Source of the DNA: Ciona savignyi
Lineage: Eukaryota > Chordata > Ascidiacea > Phlebobranchia > Cionidae
Length of the DNA stretch: 64,000 nt
Direction of reading: 5' to 3'
Assembly: GCA_000149265.1 (NCBI GenBank)
Contig: CH003275.1
Location: forward strand, 196,484-260,483
Part shown: piece by piece, positions 13,201 through 28,200 of the stretch
Numbering within the stretch: position 1 is the first letter of the stretch
Layout: every line of letters begins with the position of its first letter
Program-made: the position numbers and the translations under genes
The notes under the pieces: model-generated
What the model was told of the DNA's origin: nothing
Database searches by the model: none
Seen by the model: the letters and a program-made list of their open reading frames with translations, nothing else

Positions 13201-16200
13201 CTATCGGCGAATGAAAGTTTGGACAAAGTGTTGATCCTCAAAGCTTGGACAACCAATCGGCATTCGTCGTCTGGTGTTATCTGGGTGGTGGATGAAGGAA
13301 GAGTTTATTAATACTTCGAATAATTGATTTCAATATAAGATACTGTTAACCATAGAATGTAAAAACTTAATATGATATTACAGCATTCATACGAGGACTG
13401 CCATCAGTCAAGTGTTGGAATAGTTTTCTGCATGTAGAGTTTGATTTATTATTAAACTTCACATTTTCTCTTTCACCTTTGCTTCGTTATTATCAGATTT
13501 TCTGCGCAAGTTATGCAGAGCCTGACCACTTCCTCTCAGCACAGTCTTCAACGCTCGAAGACCCCAATCGTAATGCTGCTGTGGAGTCAAGAGCTCCTTC
13601 GCGAGGTTAAACACAGCAACAAGCTTCCTTCCCAATGCCTTCCCCTCCCCAAAGCCTTCCGAGAAGAGTATCACCTGCATGATTGATATCCGAGGTTAAG
13701 ATTTATATGAATGGATCTTAGCAACAACTATCTAGGGCAACAACTCTTTGGATGTTATTTTGAAAATGATCCTTGTATTTATCCTGATGCCCAATTGAAA
13801 AAAAAAAGATTTGTTATAATGTTATGCTATCCGACAAGGGAACCGACAAACAGTCGATCCCATGAAGAATCGGGTTTAGTTGCTTCTCGCTATGTGTTAT
13901 CGTGCATATTATATCTTATTAGCTTAATTTGTTAGTGAATACGTCTTTTTGAATAATTACAAGCAAGTTTTTTGTCACCTAGATGGATAAGCACAAACTA
14001 CCACTTTGCTATAATGATGGAGCCAACCAGTGAATATCACATTCAAAAGTCAAAACAAACCTCAGCAATTTGTTCATTATCAGGTTTCGACATTGCCACT
14101 GGTCTAAACAGTTGTTTTAAATTGTCTGGTAGTTTCTGTCTGCCACCATAACCTTTGCCTGCTGGGTTCATAGTGATGAATATCCCGGAGTTGGGGTTGA
14201 TATCCACCTGAGGGCAGTGAAGAGGAATATCAATTGGATATTTTCTGTGAGTTCTCAATAATTATCATGAAGTTACAAAAATGCATAAGGCAAAATAATA
14301 TGTCAGGAGGTTAAAGAATGTTACTCAGTTTCAATGTTAAAAAGAATTCACTTTCTTAAACCGATAATGTGATTAGATGTTGTGCTTTAAATATTATTTT
14401 TTCACTTACGCTAGTATAGCTTTAGATATAACTACTTTGATTAAGGAACAGTTTTTTCTGAGATACTAAGACCATTTTAGTGTATATTTCGGTTTATGTA
14501 TCGGTGCGTTGACCATTCGGCCACACAATCGCACAGGAACATATTGCTGAAATAGAACTGCCATACATATGAGGGTCAATATGTGATGCCTTCATGGAAG
14601 ACTGTAGACATTGTCTGGTTGGAGGTTTACTTGGTGGTTTACTCACCTGTCTTCCCAACAGTTCAATATTGGAAGCTCTGCTCTTCAATGCAGCCTGGAT
14701 GACTTGGATGTCCATTGAGACAGTGGATAACACCACTTCTTCCAGCCGATTAAACTCATCGAAACAACCCCACGCCCCACATTTGACAAGCCCGATAAAT
14801 ATCCGACCCATTGATTTTACGTCGATACCCTGGAAATCATGATATTTGGTATAAATTAAAAAATCTGAAAACGAAGAAGTCGCCATGGTGACTGAGTATG
14901 TTTGGGCTAGTTACGTAAAATGAAATAGAAAGCTAGATACAAGAATAAATTCACATTTACTATGTTTCACAATCAGCAACTTAGAAAACCACTCATCCTT
15001 TTAATAGTATTGCCACAATACCTCAGCAGTTGTTTAAACAATATGGTTCTGCACACAATACACATCTGTTACCTCATCACAGTTGAACACGAGGACCTGG
15101 CGACCGAACAAACCACCCAACGCTTTGACGGATTCAGTTTTTCCGGTTCCAGCCGGTCCATACGGGTTCCCACCCAGCCCCATATGCATGCCTTGAGTCA
15201 GGGTGAGGTAGCACTTGTCAGTGAGTGGTGTGTGCACAAGTTTAGGAGCGTTACCCTAGTTGAAAAGGTCGCAAATTCAGGAAACAATGCATAAAAAGCA
15301 TTGTGAAAAGTTAAAATGTGAACAACTAATCAGTTATCTTTTCTAATAGTGTGCCTGCTGTTATATAGTTTACAACTACAACATTTTCGACCATATTGGT
15401 TCTGCCAATCAAGCGTTTGCCGAGATAACCACTTACAAATATGGTTTGGTTTCATATTGTTTGCGAGCAAAGAAGGCACTTTGTGGGCATTGTAACAAAC
15501 ACAAAAGTAGTTTACTCAATGTAGTAGCTCTGGTTGCCCAATAAAAGCGATCAGTATTTTAACCACTGTGTTTCAATGGGGTCTGCAGTTTTGAGCCTAT
15601 GTAAACAGAGATGTGCATCCTAGCTTACAGTACCTGGTACTCGAATGTATAATCGAACTGTGCGTCAACCATCCTCATGGAAGCTGAGTTGTCGGCGTAA
15701 TATCGAAGCTGCTTCTGCCAGATCCATTCCGCTGAGCTTCGTATGCCTGCCTTGTTCAGTTGCTCCACCACATCTATGTTGTGGATTATGTCCAGGATGA
15801 GAGACTTCAGCTTTAAGTCCAACACATGGGCCTCTGTGGGACAGCGCAATCCAATGAGAACAGAATCAGTTTGTTTAAAAAATGTGCACAATTAGAATAG
15901 CCATGAACTTTGTTATCAGTCAGCCAATGTTTAAAATACAAACCAGTTTCTCCAAGTTCTGAAGCATTGATGTAGACGGATGTATATGAACGTAACTTCT
16001 TCTCCAAGTCTGACCTCAGCTGGGAGAGTTTATGGTCTCTGATGGAAGCCTCACATTGCTTGGCGAATGCAATTTGTTCCCCAAGGCAGAGGATCTGTTG
16101 GGAGGTTGATATTACAACACATGAGTATAAGCTCTGCCACGCTGTATTTAGATATAATAAATTTAAATAAGTACAAATTCTAATGTGAAATGATATTACA

Positions 16201-19200
16201 AATTTTGGCATTGCATCTCATTGCTTATCAGAATTTGTAATCTCCAGTGCTTAGTGTACCAGAGAATATTACATTCTGTAATTCAAACATCACACTCTAC
16301 ATTAGATTCGGTAATGCGATGGTAGGTCAAGCCTTGGGCACCAAGGTAATCGATGTTTATGTGTGTGTCAGACTGTCAGTACGATCCCTTAGTTATCTGC
16401 AAACTAACAATTGAAAGTTTGATTACTTCCCTTCTATACTTCATAGACAGGCATAAAATTTGAATTTCTTCTATAAAATAATGGAAATTCGACTTCTAAA
16501 TACTTCACCTGGGATGGAAACTGTGCCGGATCTTGATTGGTTGCCCTCACATTATTAGCGGTTAATATCCGCAGAGTTTCCTTCATCTGATCTGACAGAT
16601 TCATCAACCATTCCTGGGCAACATGGGTTCTTGTAAGCTCATGATTTAAATTCCCACATTCACTCAGATGATGCATATGATGCATGGATATTAACTTCAG
16701 GGAAACCATAGTTTATTTTGGATATATATTGTTTCTATTCTTTTAATCATAGGCCATATCTGCGATCGCTTAATATAATGAAGTCAACCACAAATAGTCA
16801 GATAACAAAATACACTTACAGCGAGGCGTCCATTTTATGATTATATCACAATTAACCACAGTTTTGCAATATTAACTTGAACAGAAATCATCAAAATACC
16901 TCGACATCAGCGGTTACATAGACAGGCTGCATTAGAGGCACAACCTCCCCATCCAAACTATTCATCGCCACAATCTGCTTGTTGCTGTCATCTGTGTTGA
17001 ACTGGACGGAGTGGATTCCAGCGAACAACTTCTTCAAGTGAGATTGAATGACAGAGGGGTTGGTGGACTGCGAAGATATGAATTTGTAAGATTAAGATCA
17101 AACATAGTGTATTGTTAAGTATTTACCAGGGTGTTTGGTTGCATTGGGTGGTATACTCATGTTTATTAAGAATTTACTGGGGTGATTGGTTGCATTGGAA
17201 TGGTATACTCATGTTTATATTCCAGGTTGGGATAACAACAGGTTCAACCACTCATGCTTTGAGTTTTACCAGTCATTTTGCCAGAAATTTAAGATTTCAT
17301 TTCATTATTTAAATTTAAAATTGTAATGACCCAGTAAACGATGGTTGGTTAAGCCAACAATAGTTCCTAGTCTGGTATGACCTCAATACATAACCCTCAC
17401 AATACACCTGGTCGAACAACTCTTGCACACCCACCTGTCCCAATATCTCGAGCAAATCATCGTCACCGATGAAATAGAACCTCGGAAACGCGTTTCGCTT
17501 CTCCTCCAAATACTCATTGAGGGAGCGCTGACACCTCTGTAACTGATCCAGCATGGTGGAGAGCTGGCCACGCAAGCCGGTGTGTCCCACTATGGACAGC
17601 ACACGACCATCCCGACCTATGTCTGACATGATAACCCTGGAAAAGAGGGATAAAAATTAAGAAAACATTGTTGAGATAAAATATAAGTGTGATTTTAATT
17701 AAATAGGGGACGTATAATGCCTTTGTAGTGAAATCGATTTTTCTCTATATCAAGTCGAGCTGAACTGGTATACAACATTGTATGTGAAAATATAGTTTAA
17801 TTAAGTTTTTTATTATCATATAATATTACATCAGCGATCATTAAATAAGTAACAGATGATGCTAAAGATAATTTAATTATGGAGATGGGTTGATTGATAT
17901 CGGATTGTTTGAAATGAGCTGCTTAAACTTAAACTGCCAGATTACAGACGGTGATTTTAAAATTGGTTTCCTCAATTAGATAGTTTTGAGAAAAATTTAA
18001 AGGTGAAACAAAATATCAATATTAAAAGATGAATACCACTGACTTACCTAAAGTCCACATCCACCCTCTCAAATCTAGCCTGCTCTCTTGGCAGCGCCCC
18101 GTGCCCAAATATGGGCTCAAGATAGACCCATTTGCGTTGAATAGCGTTGATCTGTCGAAGATGTTCATCAAGATCAACCAACTTTCGCTCCCACACACCA
18201 GCCTTGTCCTCGAATCCCGAGTAATACGGGGAGTCCTTGAGCGACTGCAGCAAACACTGGTTGTCGCCGACCTGCAGTGGTGCAACGAGTGGTTCATAAG
18301 CATTGTGAACTATCCGGTGGTTTCGTACCCGGTTTTAGTCACATCACATAATTAATTAGTATGGCAAAAAATATGGTTCTTATTGGTTCAAATATTTTTT
18401 GAAGCTTCCAATTTCTTGGAAAACCAGAATTTCGAAATGACCACCGAATCCAAGTATGTTTTTCCAAATTCACAGCACCCACCCAAATACAGTGATATCA
18501 GAATAATCAAATCACTGATCTCTTGGTTTGCATATTCAGTGGTGGACATGGGGAAACTAATATAGAGAAGCAGGGATGAAGGGAAACCTAATTTTATAGC
18601 GTTTGGTGTAAGAGCAGGGAATAGAGTTAAGTGTAGTAAGGGGGGTAAAGGGTTAAGATTAATGTTTGAGCACGGTACGAATTAGTGTTCACGGTTTAGT
18701 AAGCAGTTTCCTTTCCTCTTTCTCTTAATCCACCCGCCTTCCCTTTTCCTCTTTAATGCCCCCCATTCACCTATCACCCATCATGCCAACGATTAAAATG
18801 TGGTCACCTCGTTTAGCAGGTCCTTCCACTCCTTGATGAGTCGGATGGATTTGTTGGAGCTGTCCTGGTACTCGGTGAATGTGAACACTGCCCCCGCCCC
18901 CCACAGTTCAAGTTCGCGCAAAGCTTCACGTATCGACACCTCCCCCTGAGCACGACTGTTCAGCTCCTGCAACGAAACCTCAATAATTCCCATGGGATGA
19001 CTTAGTTGTATAATATGAGATGGAAGTACTGCTACAGTAAAATTCAGACAATTGTGCCAAAAAATGTTTGAAGCAAATAAATAAAAAGTCTTTTAAATTA
19101 CTGGTTTTTCAAAAATAATTACCAAAAAAAGGTGCACAAAGACTGCACAGTAAAAACTATGGAGTTTAATCCAACAAAGCAAAAAACATCATTAATTCTG

Positions 19201-22200
19201 ATTTCAATGATACATGAACCCGGAAGCCCTTAGAGGCCGGAAGTTACCTGCACTGGAAGTGCTGACAAATTTTATCGTATCATTTTTTAACCGCTGTGGT
19301 GTTGCGTGGTTGATGCAAATAAAAGTACACAAACCAACATTTTTTTAAATTAGACAAATAATAATATTTCAGTCAGTGAATGATAAAAAGTAGTTAAAAC
19401 AATTCTTAATGGAAAGTTTTCTTATAGAAGTATCTTTTATTGCTTAAACTGATCGAAATCGCATGTATTTGGTAGAGATTAGTATTTTGTTTATGTAAAT
19501 CCTTCTTTTTTGACAAAGTAGAATATTTAAATCATTCAAAATTGATAAAGTAGAATAATATAGAAATATATAAATTAAGTAATTTAATACAAAATAACAT
19601 TCAATTAAAAAATCACATATAGAGACCAAGATGGAACTCTGACCTTGAGTTCTTGGAGTTTTGATGCGATAACAGGAGCAGCGGTGAGGATGTCACGGAA
19701 TGTCAGTCGCTCGAGCGTAGTGCCACGAGGTAGACCGATCAAGCGGAACAGATCCAGCCAGTGGTCATGTGACAAATGTTCACCACGGACATATTTCAAA
19801 CCGGGAACAATTTCCTGCAAAACAAGATTAAATTGATTGATTGGTTTGCTGAGAATTGGGAAGAGTTGGAAATTTCCAATGTTGGAAGCTTGAAGCATTG
19901 ATAAGATCAAAAAAGAATTAAATGTAAAAAAATTTAAAAAAAATTGTATATTTCCCATGAAAAAGTATATATTACATTATATACACATAAATACCGATAT
20001 GCATTATGTGAAAAAGTAAGTTAAAAAAACCACCCAAAACCAAAATGGTTGAAGTAAATTAAAGCAACAATAAAGGGATAACAAACCTTGTATACAGCGA
20101 TATCTTTCTGTAGTTTAACCGACATCATGGTTGGGTCCTGTTGTCTCAATCTATCTTCCCATGTGATGAGGAATTCCTCGAACACATGAGTGTGACCTCT
20201 GTTAGGGGGTTTTCACAGGAAAGAGTGGGTATAGTTAGTAAATACTAACAAATAACGGTTAAGGTTTTGGGTGTCAATGTCGTGGTTTCATTTATTTTAC
20301 TAAACTTTGGCTTGCTGGTATAAAAGAAATACTAATGGTATTAATAAAAGGATAATAAACAAATAAGAAAAAAAAGATAATAAATGATGCTTTTTGCAGA
20401 AGTTTTGGCTTCATATTTGTTATATTATGGCACCAAATGCACAGAAGATGGAAACAAATATGCGGTGAAAATCGCTTGGGAGAGGTGCCTATTTAAATTG
20501 CATAGGTACATTAACCACATTACCCACTGTGGTGAAAAATTTTTACCATTTTACCTAGTGGGTCGACGAAATAACAAACCTGAACGAGATCCAATCTTGC
20601 ACAGCCATCTCGCCCAACCCGCCATGGAAATCCTCATAAAGCAACCAAGTGACCTCAAGTCCTTCCAAATCAACCCTGATCTCTTCTGCCATGGTGAAGT
20701 CTGGTTCCGGCAGCTCAAAATGCTTGCAATCCAACCTGTGGATGAATATATTCACTTGGGATAATTCTTTGAGATGGTACCATACATTATCAGTTCGACA
20801 GGTTGGCTTGTATGACAGTGCGTCAACCATCAGCTTAAAGCTTGCAGGGTTGAAACCATCTATCATACTTAGTTGGTTGTGTCCTTGGAAAAAGCACTTA
20901 GCAAATGTTGCTTGAACCCAGTAATTTGTATCAGACTACAGCTATGTCTCCAACGTACAAGAAACACTGCAATAGCTCCAAGAACCCAACTATTAGCAAA
21001 TAGATAATCTGACGATCCAAAAATGTCGTAGTCCCTTTCACTGGGACTAATATTATCCTAAATCAGCTTCTTCTTTTTAAGTCAATTAAACAAAACAATT
21101 TTGCTGAAGGAGGACTTATACTGGTAAACATTAACTGATCACATGAAAAGCAGTTAACTTTAACTGATAACATGAAAAGGCTTTAACTGATCACATAAAA
21201 GGCGGTTAAGCAGTTAACGGTTAGTGTTTTAAAGTAGTTTTATAATCTACCAAAACCATATAATTTTAACTTATAAGTTGCACTCACAGCAGCTGTTCCT
21301 TCATCTGATTTAATTCGGCAAATTCTTCTTTCCGTTCCTTGATAGCTTTCACTGCATTCGCCAGTCTCTCCTTGTCACCTGATTCGATGACATCATCACC
21401 CGGTTTCAACTGGTTCCATCTGGCTGAGAACTTCTCGAGCTCAGCCAGGAAGGACTCGACCCGAGATTCCACTCCAGCTTTCATCACGGATATCTGATGG
21501 AAGATCGGTTGTATGTTGGTACTCAAGTGCATTATAAACTCAAAAATATAAATATCAAATACATCGATTAATATCCAGCATTAGAAGTTATCACATCCAA
21601 CATATGTTTTATTGTTTTAACCCAATATGATTGAGATGCTCCTTTAATTTTAGTAGAACCTATTAAACCATTGAGTTCAGGCAATTTTTGCTAAACTCCA
21701 TGGGTAAGGACACAACTGACTAGTTAGTGACCAGTTTCGATACTGCCAGCTGAGAAGCGAAGCACGTCACCATTTTTTTTCGGCTGATAATAGGGATTTT
21801 TGTTTCAGAATATATTACTAACCATGTTTAAAGTTGCAGATTGTTAAAAAGTTATAATTGGCACCGATGCCTGCTGAAAAAAGGTGGCTGTGTTAAATTT
21901 TTTATGAGGATAAATAGGTAGCAAGGTGTGCTGTACAACCAGCCATGTTTCAGAACCGAAATACTGATTTTCAAACAATGCAAGCAACAAAGCCAATATT
22001 ATTACTGTATTACTATCTTGCAAATATTATGGATTTGTATCTTATGCCATCTTTATTCAATGTCGTGCTTTCCAAAATATTTATTTCAATTTCGGGATAT
22101 ATGGTTGGTTTATGTCCATAATATTGTGTGTGCAATGAAAATGGCTGATAATAGGGGTTTTTGTCTCAGAATATATTACTAACCATGTGCAAACAAATAA

Positions 22201-25200
22201 ATCAACACTCCCCCCCCCCCCATACACCCACCTGTGCCCGTATTACTTCCTGGTGACTCTGCATCAGGATATCAAGTGAATCCCACTTGGACCTCAGTGA
22301 CGACAGAGATGCTCCCACCCCCTCCCCGCACATCTTTCGGAGCAACGAGTCCAACTTCTCCGCACCAGCATACCTCACCTGCTGCGCTGGCGTCGCCTCT
22401 TTCAACTCGCTGTGTCTGTGGGGGGGATGATGGTCAGTATATTACAGGATCAAGGTGAAACTACATATCACAGGTTAAGCAATGCAGGCTAAATGCCATC
22501 TGATTATCGAATATGAAAACTGAGGAGTAGCAAAGTAAGATTGCATACTAGTAGGAGGGGTAGGTCCATGGTGACACTCCACAATATGGAATATAGGCTA
22601 CATATGGTCCAAAAAGCTGAATCACAACAAAAACTGAACAGATGAAATAAACTCTAGTTTGACAGGGAACATAACATAACTGTATTATTATTTTTTGACT
22701 TGTATTATTATCTTTTGTTTAACATAACAGAAAATTGCCTTTATAAAAAAAATTACAGGTAAAGAAACACTTATCCACAGTGATAACTGTAACCCAACTG
22801 TGAGCGCAAGCGTTTTCATCCAGTGTAATTAATGTTGAGAAAATAATTAGGGAAATGGATGATAAGTTTTTACACACTTTGCATTTGCGAGGCCAATTTC
22901 TTGTATGGTTTGCGGCATCGTCTGCAATGAATCGGTGGCAGTTGCCACGAAGTTGCTGAGCTCCTGCACGTCGGTGGTGACTCGCGTACGCAGCGATTCG
23001 ATCAGCGTGTCGAACAACTTCTGCAGCTGGTCGTCGATCGCGCTCTTAACAGGCGATGTGGAAACAGTGAGGCAATCCACTTTCTCAGAGGCTGGCAGCT
23101 TTTCAATCTCTTTCCCTATGTTTGGAAGATCATCATGGTAATTAATTTATTTATTTTAATTTTTATTTCATCAAATAGAGAAGATAACAAGTGATAACTA
23201 TTATAATTAACTTTTTTTATGTTAATTTTTCGTTTTTATGGAACCTATGTTGCTGCAAAAGTAATTTTATAAATACAAACTGGACTTAGTTTGTGTTTTG
23301 CCATCCATAATAAAAATACACAATAATATACTGTTATTGAGCCTAATAACCATAATGAATATATAAGTGAAAGACTTCATTACCTTTATTTGGCAATTTT
23401 AATTAAAAAAAGAAAATACAAATGATCACGAATAAGTCGGTAAAACAGTGGATCACATTACCTTTGAGTTTGACGGTTTTAAAGTTGCGCTCATAATCCT
23501 CATACGTCACGCAATGGTTTGCTACAAGATCCTCGATATCAACTTTGCCCAACACAACCCATTCTTCAAACCGAGTCTTCACACGAGCGAGTCTCCTGCA
23601 GATGGTGGTTGGATCGGTTAAGTAATGATGATGAAGAGTAGTTGAGTTGTTATCAAATAAGCCTAGTTTTGCCTTGTCTAAGGATGTTATATTTGGCTTC
23701 GCTTGTGTGTAACTGCAGTTAAACGGTTTTAGAATGTCAGTTGTAAGGTTGAATCAAAAACCAATGCAAGTAAATTCAATGGATTAACAATGGGTTAGAC
23801 CAGGGGTCGGCAACCTACGGCCCGCGGGCCGCATCCGGCCTGCCAAGCAAAATCATCCGGCCCGAGACATCTTACTGAAGTATTATAGAATACGGCCCAC
23901 TGTGTCATATGCACTCTTAGATTTTGATAAATTTTAACAATCTAATGCGGCAATAATAAAAAATGCGGCTGAACGTGTCTATTGAGAATGTGCGTGTGTA
24001 GACAAAGAAAATGCTTTTGAGAGAAAGCAATAAGTGTGTGTGTTTGTTGACATGCGCATTAATTAGTGAGAGTAGAAGCAATCCAATTGTAATATCATGA
24101 CATTATGACGTCATGACACATATTATGACATGTAACAGTATGACACAACATACATCGTTTTTGCTATTTCAAGTGTTTGTATCATGTTTTTTACTAACTA
24201 AAGTCCTGTATAATAGATAATACTAGGTAGTAAACATATATTTTTCTAATTGATTTTGCAATCTTGAAATGTTATCAAAACGTAGAAAAGTTGATGTGGA
24301 GTTGAGAAATTTATTACGGCCCGCTGAGATAATTTTGAGTTGGGTTTTGGCCCGCGACTATGAAAAGGTTGCCGACCCCTGGGTTAGACAAACATTGTAC
24401 CAATGTTATATACTATTACTTGTGGTTGATAATGCACATAAAAAACATGCACATGGCTTCAATAGTGGTAAAGCATTATCACAATAACCTCAGATAGTTC
24501 CCATACCCACCAGTTGGTCGATTATTGAATAATCTAATCAAGCAGACAAGACTACCAACCTAAACAAGTCCTCTGCTTTGCTGTATATCGTGTAGAAGTT
24601 CTCTGCGTTTCTGTCAATCATATTTGGAAATACGATTTGCCCAGTTGCAGCTGGATCATCGCCAACTTCTGTCACCCCACGAAACTGACCCGGAATCCCA
24701 ATAAATCTCTTCATTTCTCGGTAGAACTTCGCACGAATTTCCTCGAAGGCAGGTCTGAATTGAAGCCGACCCTGCCTGTTGGTGATGTTGGTTGTTTGGT
24801 GTGGTAGGTGAGGCTAGGTCAAGTGGGGAGCGTAGTTTACCAATATTGATGGAAACAACCAAGAGAGAGGATTGTTCAGAAACTAAAATTTCGTGAGGGT
24901 TTAAATTCAACATAGAATTTAAACAATTATTAATTTTGACTGCGGTCATCATTTAAACTTTGGAAAGACTACGGAAAGAATTGTAGGATAACAACCCTAC
25001 ACAGATCAGCAAAGATACAATCATAACCAAAAATAATAATATTGTTCAGCAAAACGAACTGAGATGTTGTACCTGAAGGTCAACTCGACCCTTATTTCCG
25101 GCAAATTATGGTTGAGCGCTTGGAGACCCATTTGGTACTGGTGTTCCAGTGCTTTGTAGATCTGACGGTTCCAGTGGGCTCGCCATGGACGCACCGACGC

Positions 25201-28200
25201 CTCCTCCCCGGCTGCCTCGCGCCGCTGGACCTCCGAGATGATCTTACGAACGTCCGAGAGTGAATCCTTCCATTTTTGCTGGTTGCGGAGAAGATCAACG
25301 CTCATGAGGCTGTAGATCTGGAAGAAAGATGCAAGTTAAGTGCTTAAACATGCATCAAGATTTAACGTGTTTGGTGCAATCAACATGGATATTTTACAAG
25401 TTACTCTGTTTATAAAGGTGGCAACAGAGATAACATACTTTTGAGCGTATATTTATTATCTTAAAATTTTGAAACAATTTTTAGTAACTGTGAAACTAAA
25501 ATAAACCCGAATCATCCAATTACCTGCGATTAATAACAGTACTTCTCCACCACAAGGGATAATCCAGTGCATCCTGTCAGCAGAGCAGATCTATATATAC
25601 CAACGCTCAACCGACTTACCTTGTCACAAATCACATTATGTTGTTTCCTTAACCTTCTATTCTCTGTGGTCAACTTATCAGCTGCTTGTTGGAGCTTGGT
25701 GATGTATTCTTCCAATTCCTCTGGTCTGTCCCATGTGATGTGGACCCTTCCATCCCCCGATACCTGGGTGTGGGGGGGGTGATGGGATAATTAGTAACTA
25801 CCCCGGTCTATTAACCATTTAGTACATGTATGGCCCAGATAGTTACCCGTTATAATTGAAGATATCAACTACACCAAATTGCTAGGACAACTCTCACTAT
25901 AATAGTATAAGCCACAAGCATACACCAACTTAGTGGTGTTTGTCCTGGTGACAACATATGTTGCAAGAAATATTAATGAAGCCAGGTTTTCGACGAGAAT
26001 TGGTTTTGATTGAAATAAATACTGACTGATTTACGAACATGTTTGTAAAAAGATCAATGCACCCGATTGGACCGGTGACTGCTTGTGTTACGTTATGCCA
26101 ACGTGGACATGATTTACCACAACTTTAATGGGAAAAAGAAACTAACACAATTCTAAAACCACTAAGTTTTCTTTTAATCAAAAACAGCTACTATTTTAAG
26201 CATAACATGACAGGTTCTGCACATCCCAGCTAACAGCAAGTTTACGCAAGTGTGTTCCAACGATTAAAAGTAAACGAGCAGATTAATATAATCAAGTAGG
26301 TATACACTCCAAGCCTACCTTGCTCCCAGCTTTCGGCTTCTTGATGGTTCGCTCGAAATTAAGTGTTGACTCAAGCATGAGGGGTCGCTGACTTGGAATC
26401 ATTTGTTGATCGATTGTGTTGTAGAAATGAGCAACCTGTTCATGCAAGTGGTAGTTTGTATGTGGTTGGGATATTAGAGTTCTGTTTAGGAAATGGAGTC
26501 TAAAACACGGGCCGAAGTTAAATAACTGCACGTCTATAGTAGATTTTACGGGGTATGTCTGGGTTTTCATTATCTACTGGCTTATAACTTTTAATTGACC
26601 TAATTAGTTTATTTTTGCTATTCATATATAGTAAAATACACCATGGTTTTTATAACAAAAGGAACAGTAACAGACAGCAACATAACAGTCGATGAATAAC
26701 CCAAATACTAATGTAGCCACATGCTAGACATGGTTAAAAAATAAAAATTTTCGATTCCATTGAGTTGTAGTCAGGCACAATAATACACGTAGGCAAGTGT
26801 CCAACCTGCTTAAGCACGACAGCGTGTCTGTAGAACTTCTGTGCATGCGCAGCAGCGTGTTGTAGTTTAGATGGCACGCGATGTCCGAGACCAGCCAACT
26901 GCCTCACTTCACGTAGCATGGCCACCGTACCATCGGAGTAATGCACAGTGAGCCTTCCATCTCTGTGGTCGAGCTCCATCACTCGGCTCTTGTTCTGCAA
27001 GCTGTCGGGCAGGAATTGGGAAAAAGGGGAAGATTTGCTTGTTTGCTGTTTACAAATTGTCTCTTATTATAAAAAAGAGACTTTTTTTACAAGTGGCAGT
27101 AATTGTTATAAAACGTAGTCCCACTATAAATGTAGTCCTACACTGGCTGCAATGTTACAGTGTAAATAAAATTAATACAACAAATTTAACAAAAAAACTG
27201 ATTTAAAATATGTCTTTTAAATTGCACATTTCTAAAAAAATTAAAAATAGTGATGTAAAAGCTAAGTTAAAAAAAAGCTTCAGTTTACATTTTTTTGACA
27301 AGGGAATGTTTTCTAGGGAACTGTTTGATGCAAATGAAATAAGGTTTGACACACAGACATTTTTTTAGAGCTTGACATGTCTCTTCAATTTTCCTTTTAT
27401 CGTCTTATCTATTCAGGACAATAATTGAGTCCGATTTACTCTGTTGAGGTGGTATTACCTTATTGGGTCATTTGGATCATCCAGTGATGACATCATATAT
27501 CCAGACCAGGACTGGAATTGCTCCTGTCGGTAACTGTTCATTTCATCTCGGGTTTTCGTACAACCGTCTTTAAACCGGTCGAAACCGGTCAAAGAACCAA
27601 GGATGTCAGATGATGACTTTAGGATTTCCTCCAACTGTTACATCACAGAAGTATTTGTTTATTTAGGAATTTTATAAACAGGGATGGGTTATAACACACA
27701 TTTGTTATATTTCAATTGGATTAGAATACATTCCTTTTTGCATTTATCGAGAATTCTTTGTACCATTAAGTATTATAACACGGCACGGATTCTTATGGCC
27801 TTGGATTCGTAACCGCAGAAGCGTTAAGAATTAAAATATAATTTTTTAATTAAATGAAGATTAGCAAGGGCATTCCATTGTATTAAAATGCTGGGAAATC
27901 TGTATTCGAGAATTGACCCAATCTGATTTATCAATGTATGTGATTAATTGTTTTATTTAGTTTAATAAACTAAAATCATTATGAAAGTAATTTAGTCAAC
28001 CAATGGAGTAAAACAGACTGTAATATAATTTATAAAATGTATACACATATAACAATAAGTATTTCTCATATATATATTATATTATAAAGAGCTTACTTTT
28101 CCTTCAAGTTGGCGAACCCATATAATGGTGCTGACCACTTCGGAAAGATTTTTTCCGCTTGTTTTGCCACTGGAGCCATTTCGTGAGCGCTCACGAAATT

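Larger units (their letters stand above)
15634..21493 (-). other. DYNC2H1: DYNC2H1 exons 19-29: linker (residues 1039-1656)
   Basis: The linker lies across the AAA ring and produces the power stroke. Exons: 21288-21493, 20580-20735, 20087-20198, 19644-19814, 18808-18966, 18048-18271, 17435-17636, 16900-17067, 16509-16613, 15944-16094, 15634-15833. Diagnostic stretches are [74 protein letters not shown] and [17 protein letters not shown], all typical of dynein linkers. The intron between exons 19 and 20 contains a SINE of family A (20,791-21,020) and short TAACTGATCACATGAAAAG repeats. The intron upstream of exon 19 contains another, reversed, SINE copy. Confidence 0.9.

Noticed and set aside
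24269-24487. Frame starting [13 protein letters not shown] as a host gene
   Set aside because: It starts inside the hAT element and runs out through its terminus into intron sequence; it is a transposase relic.
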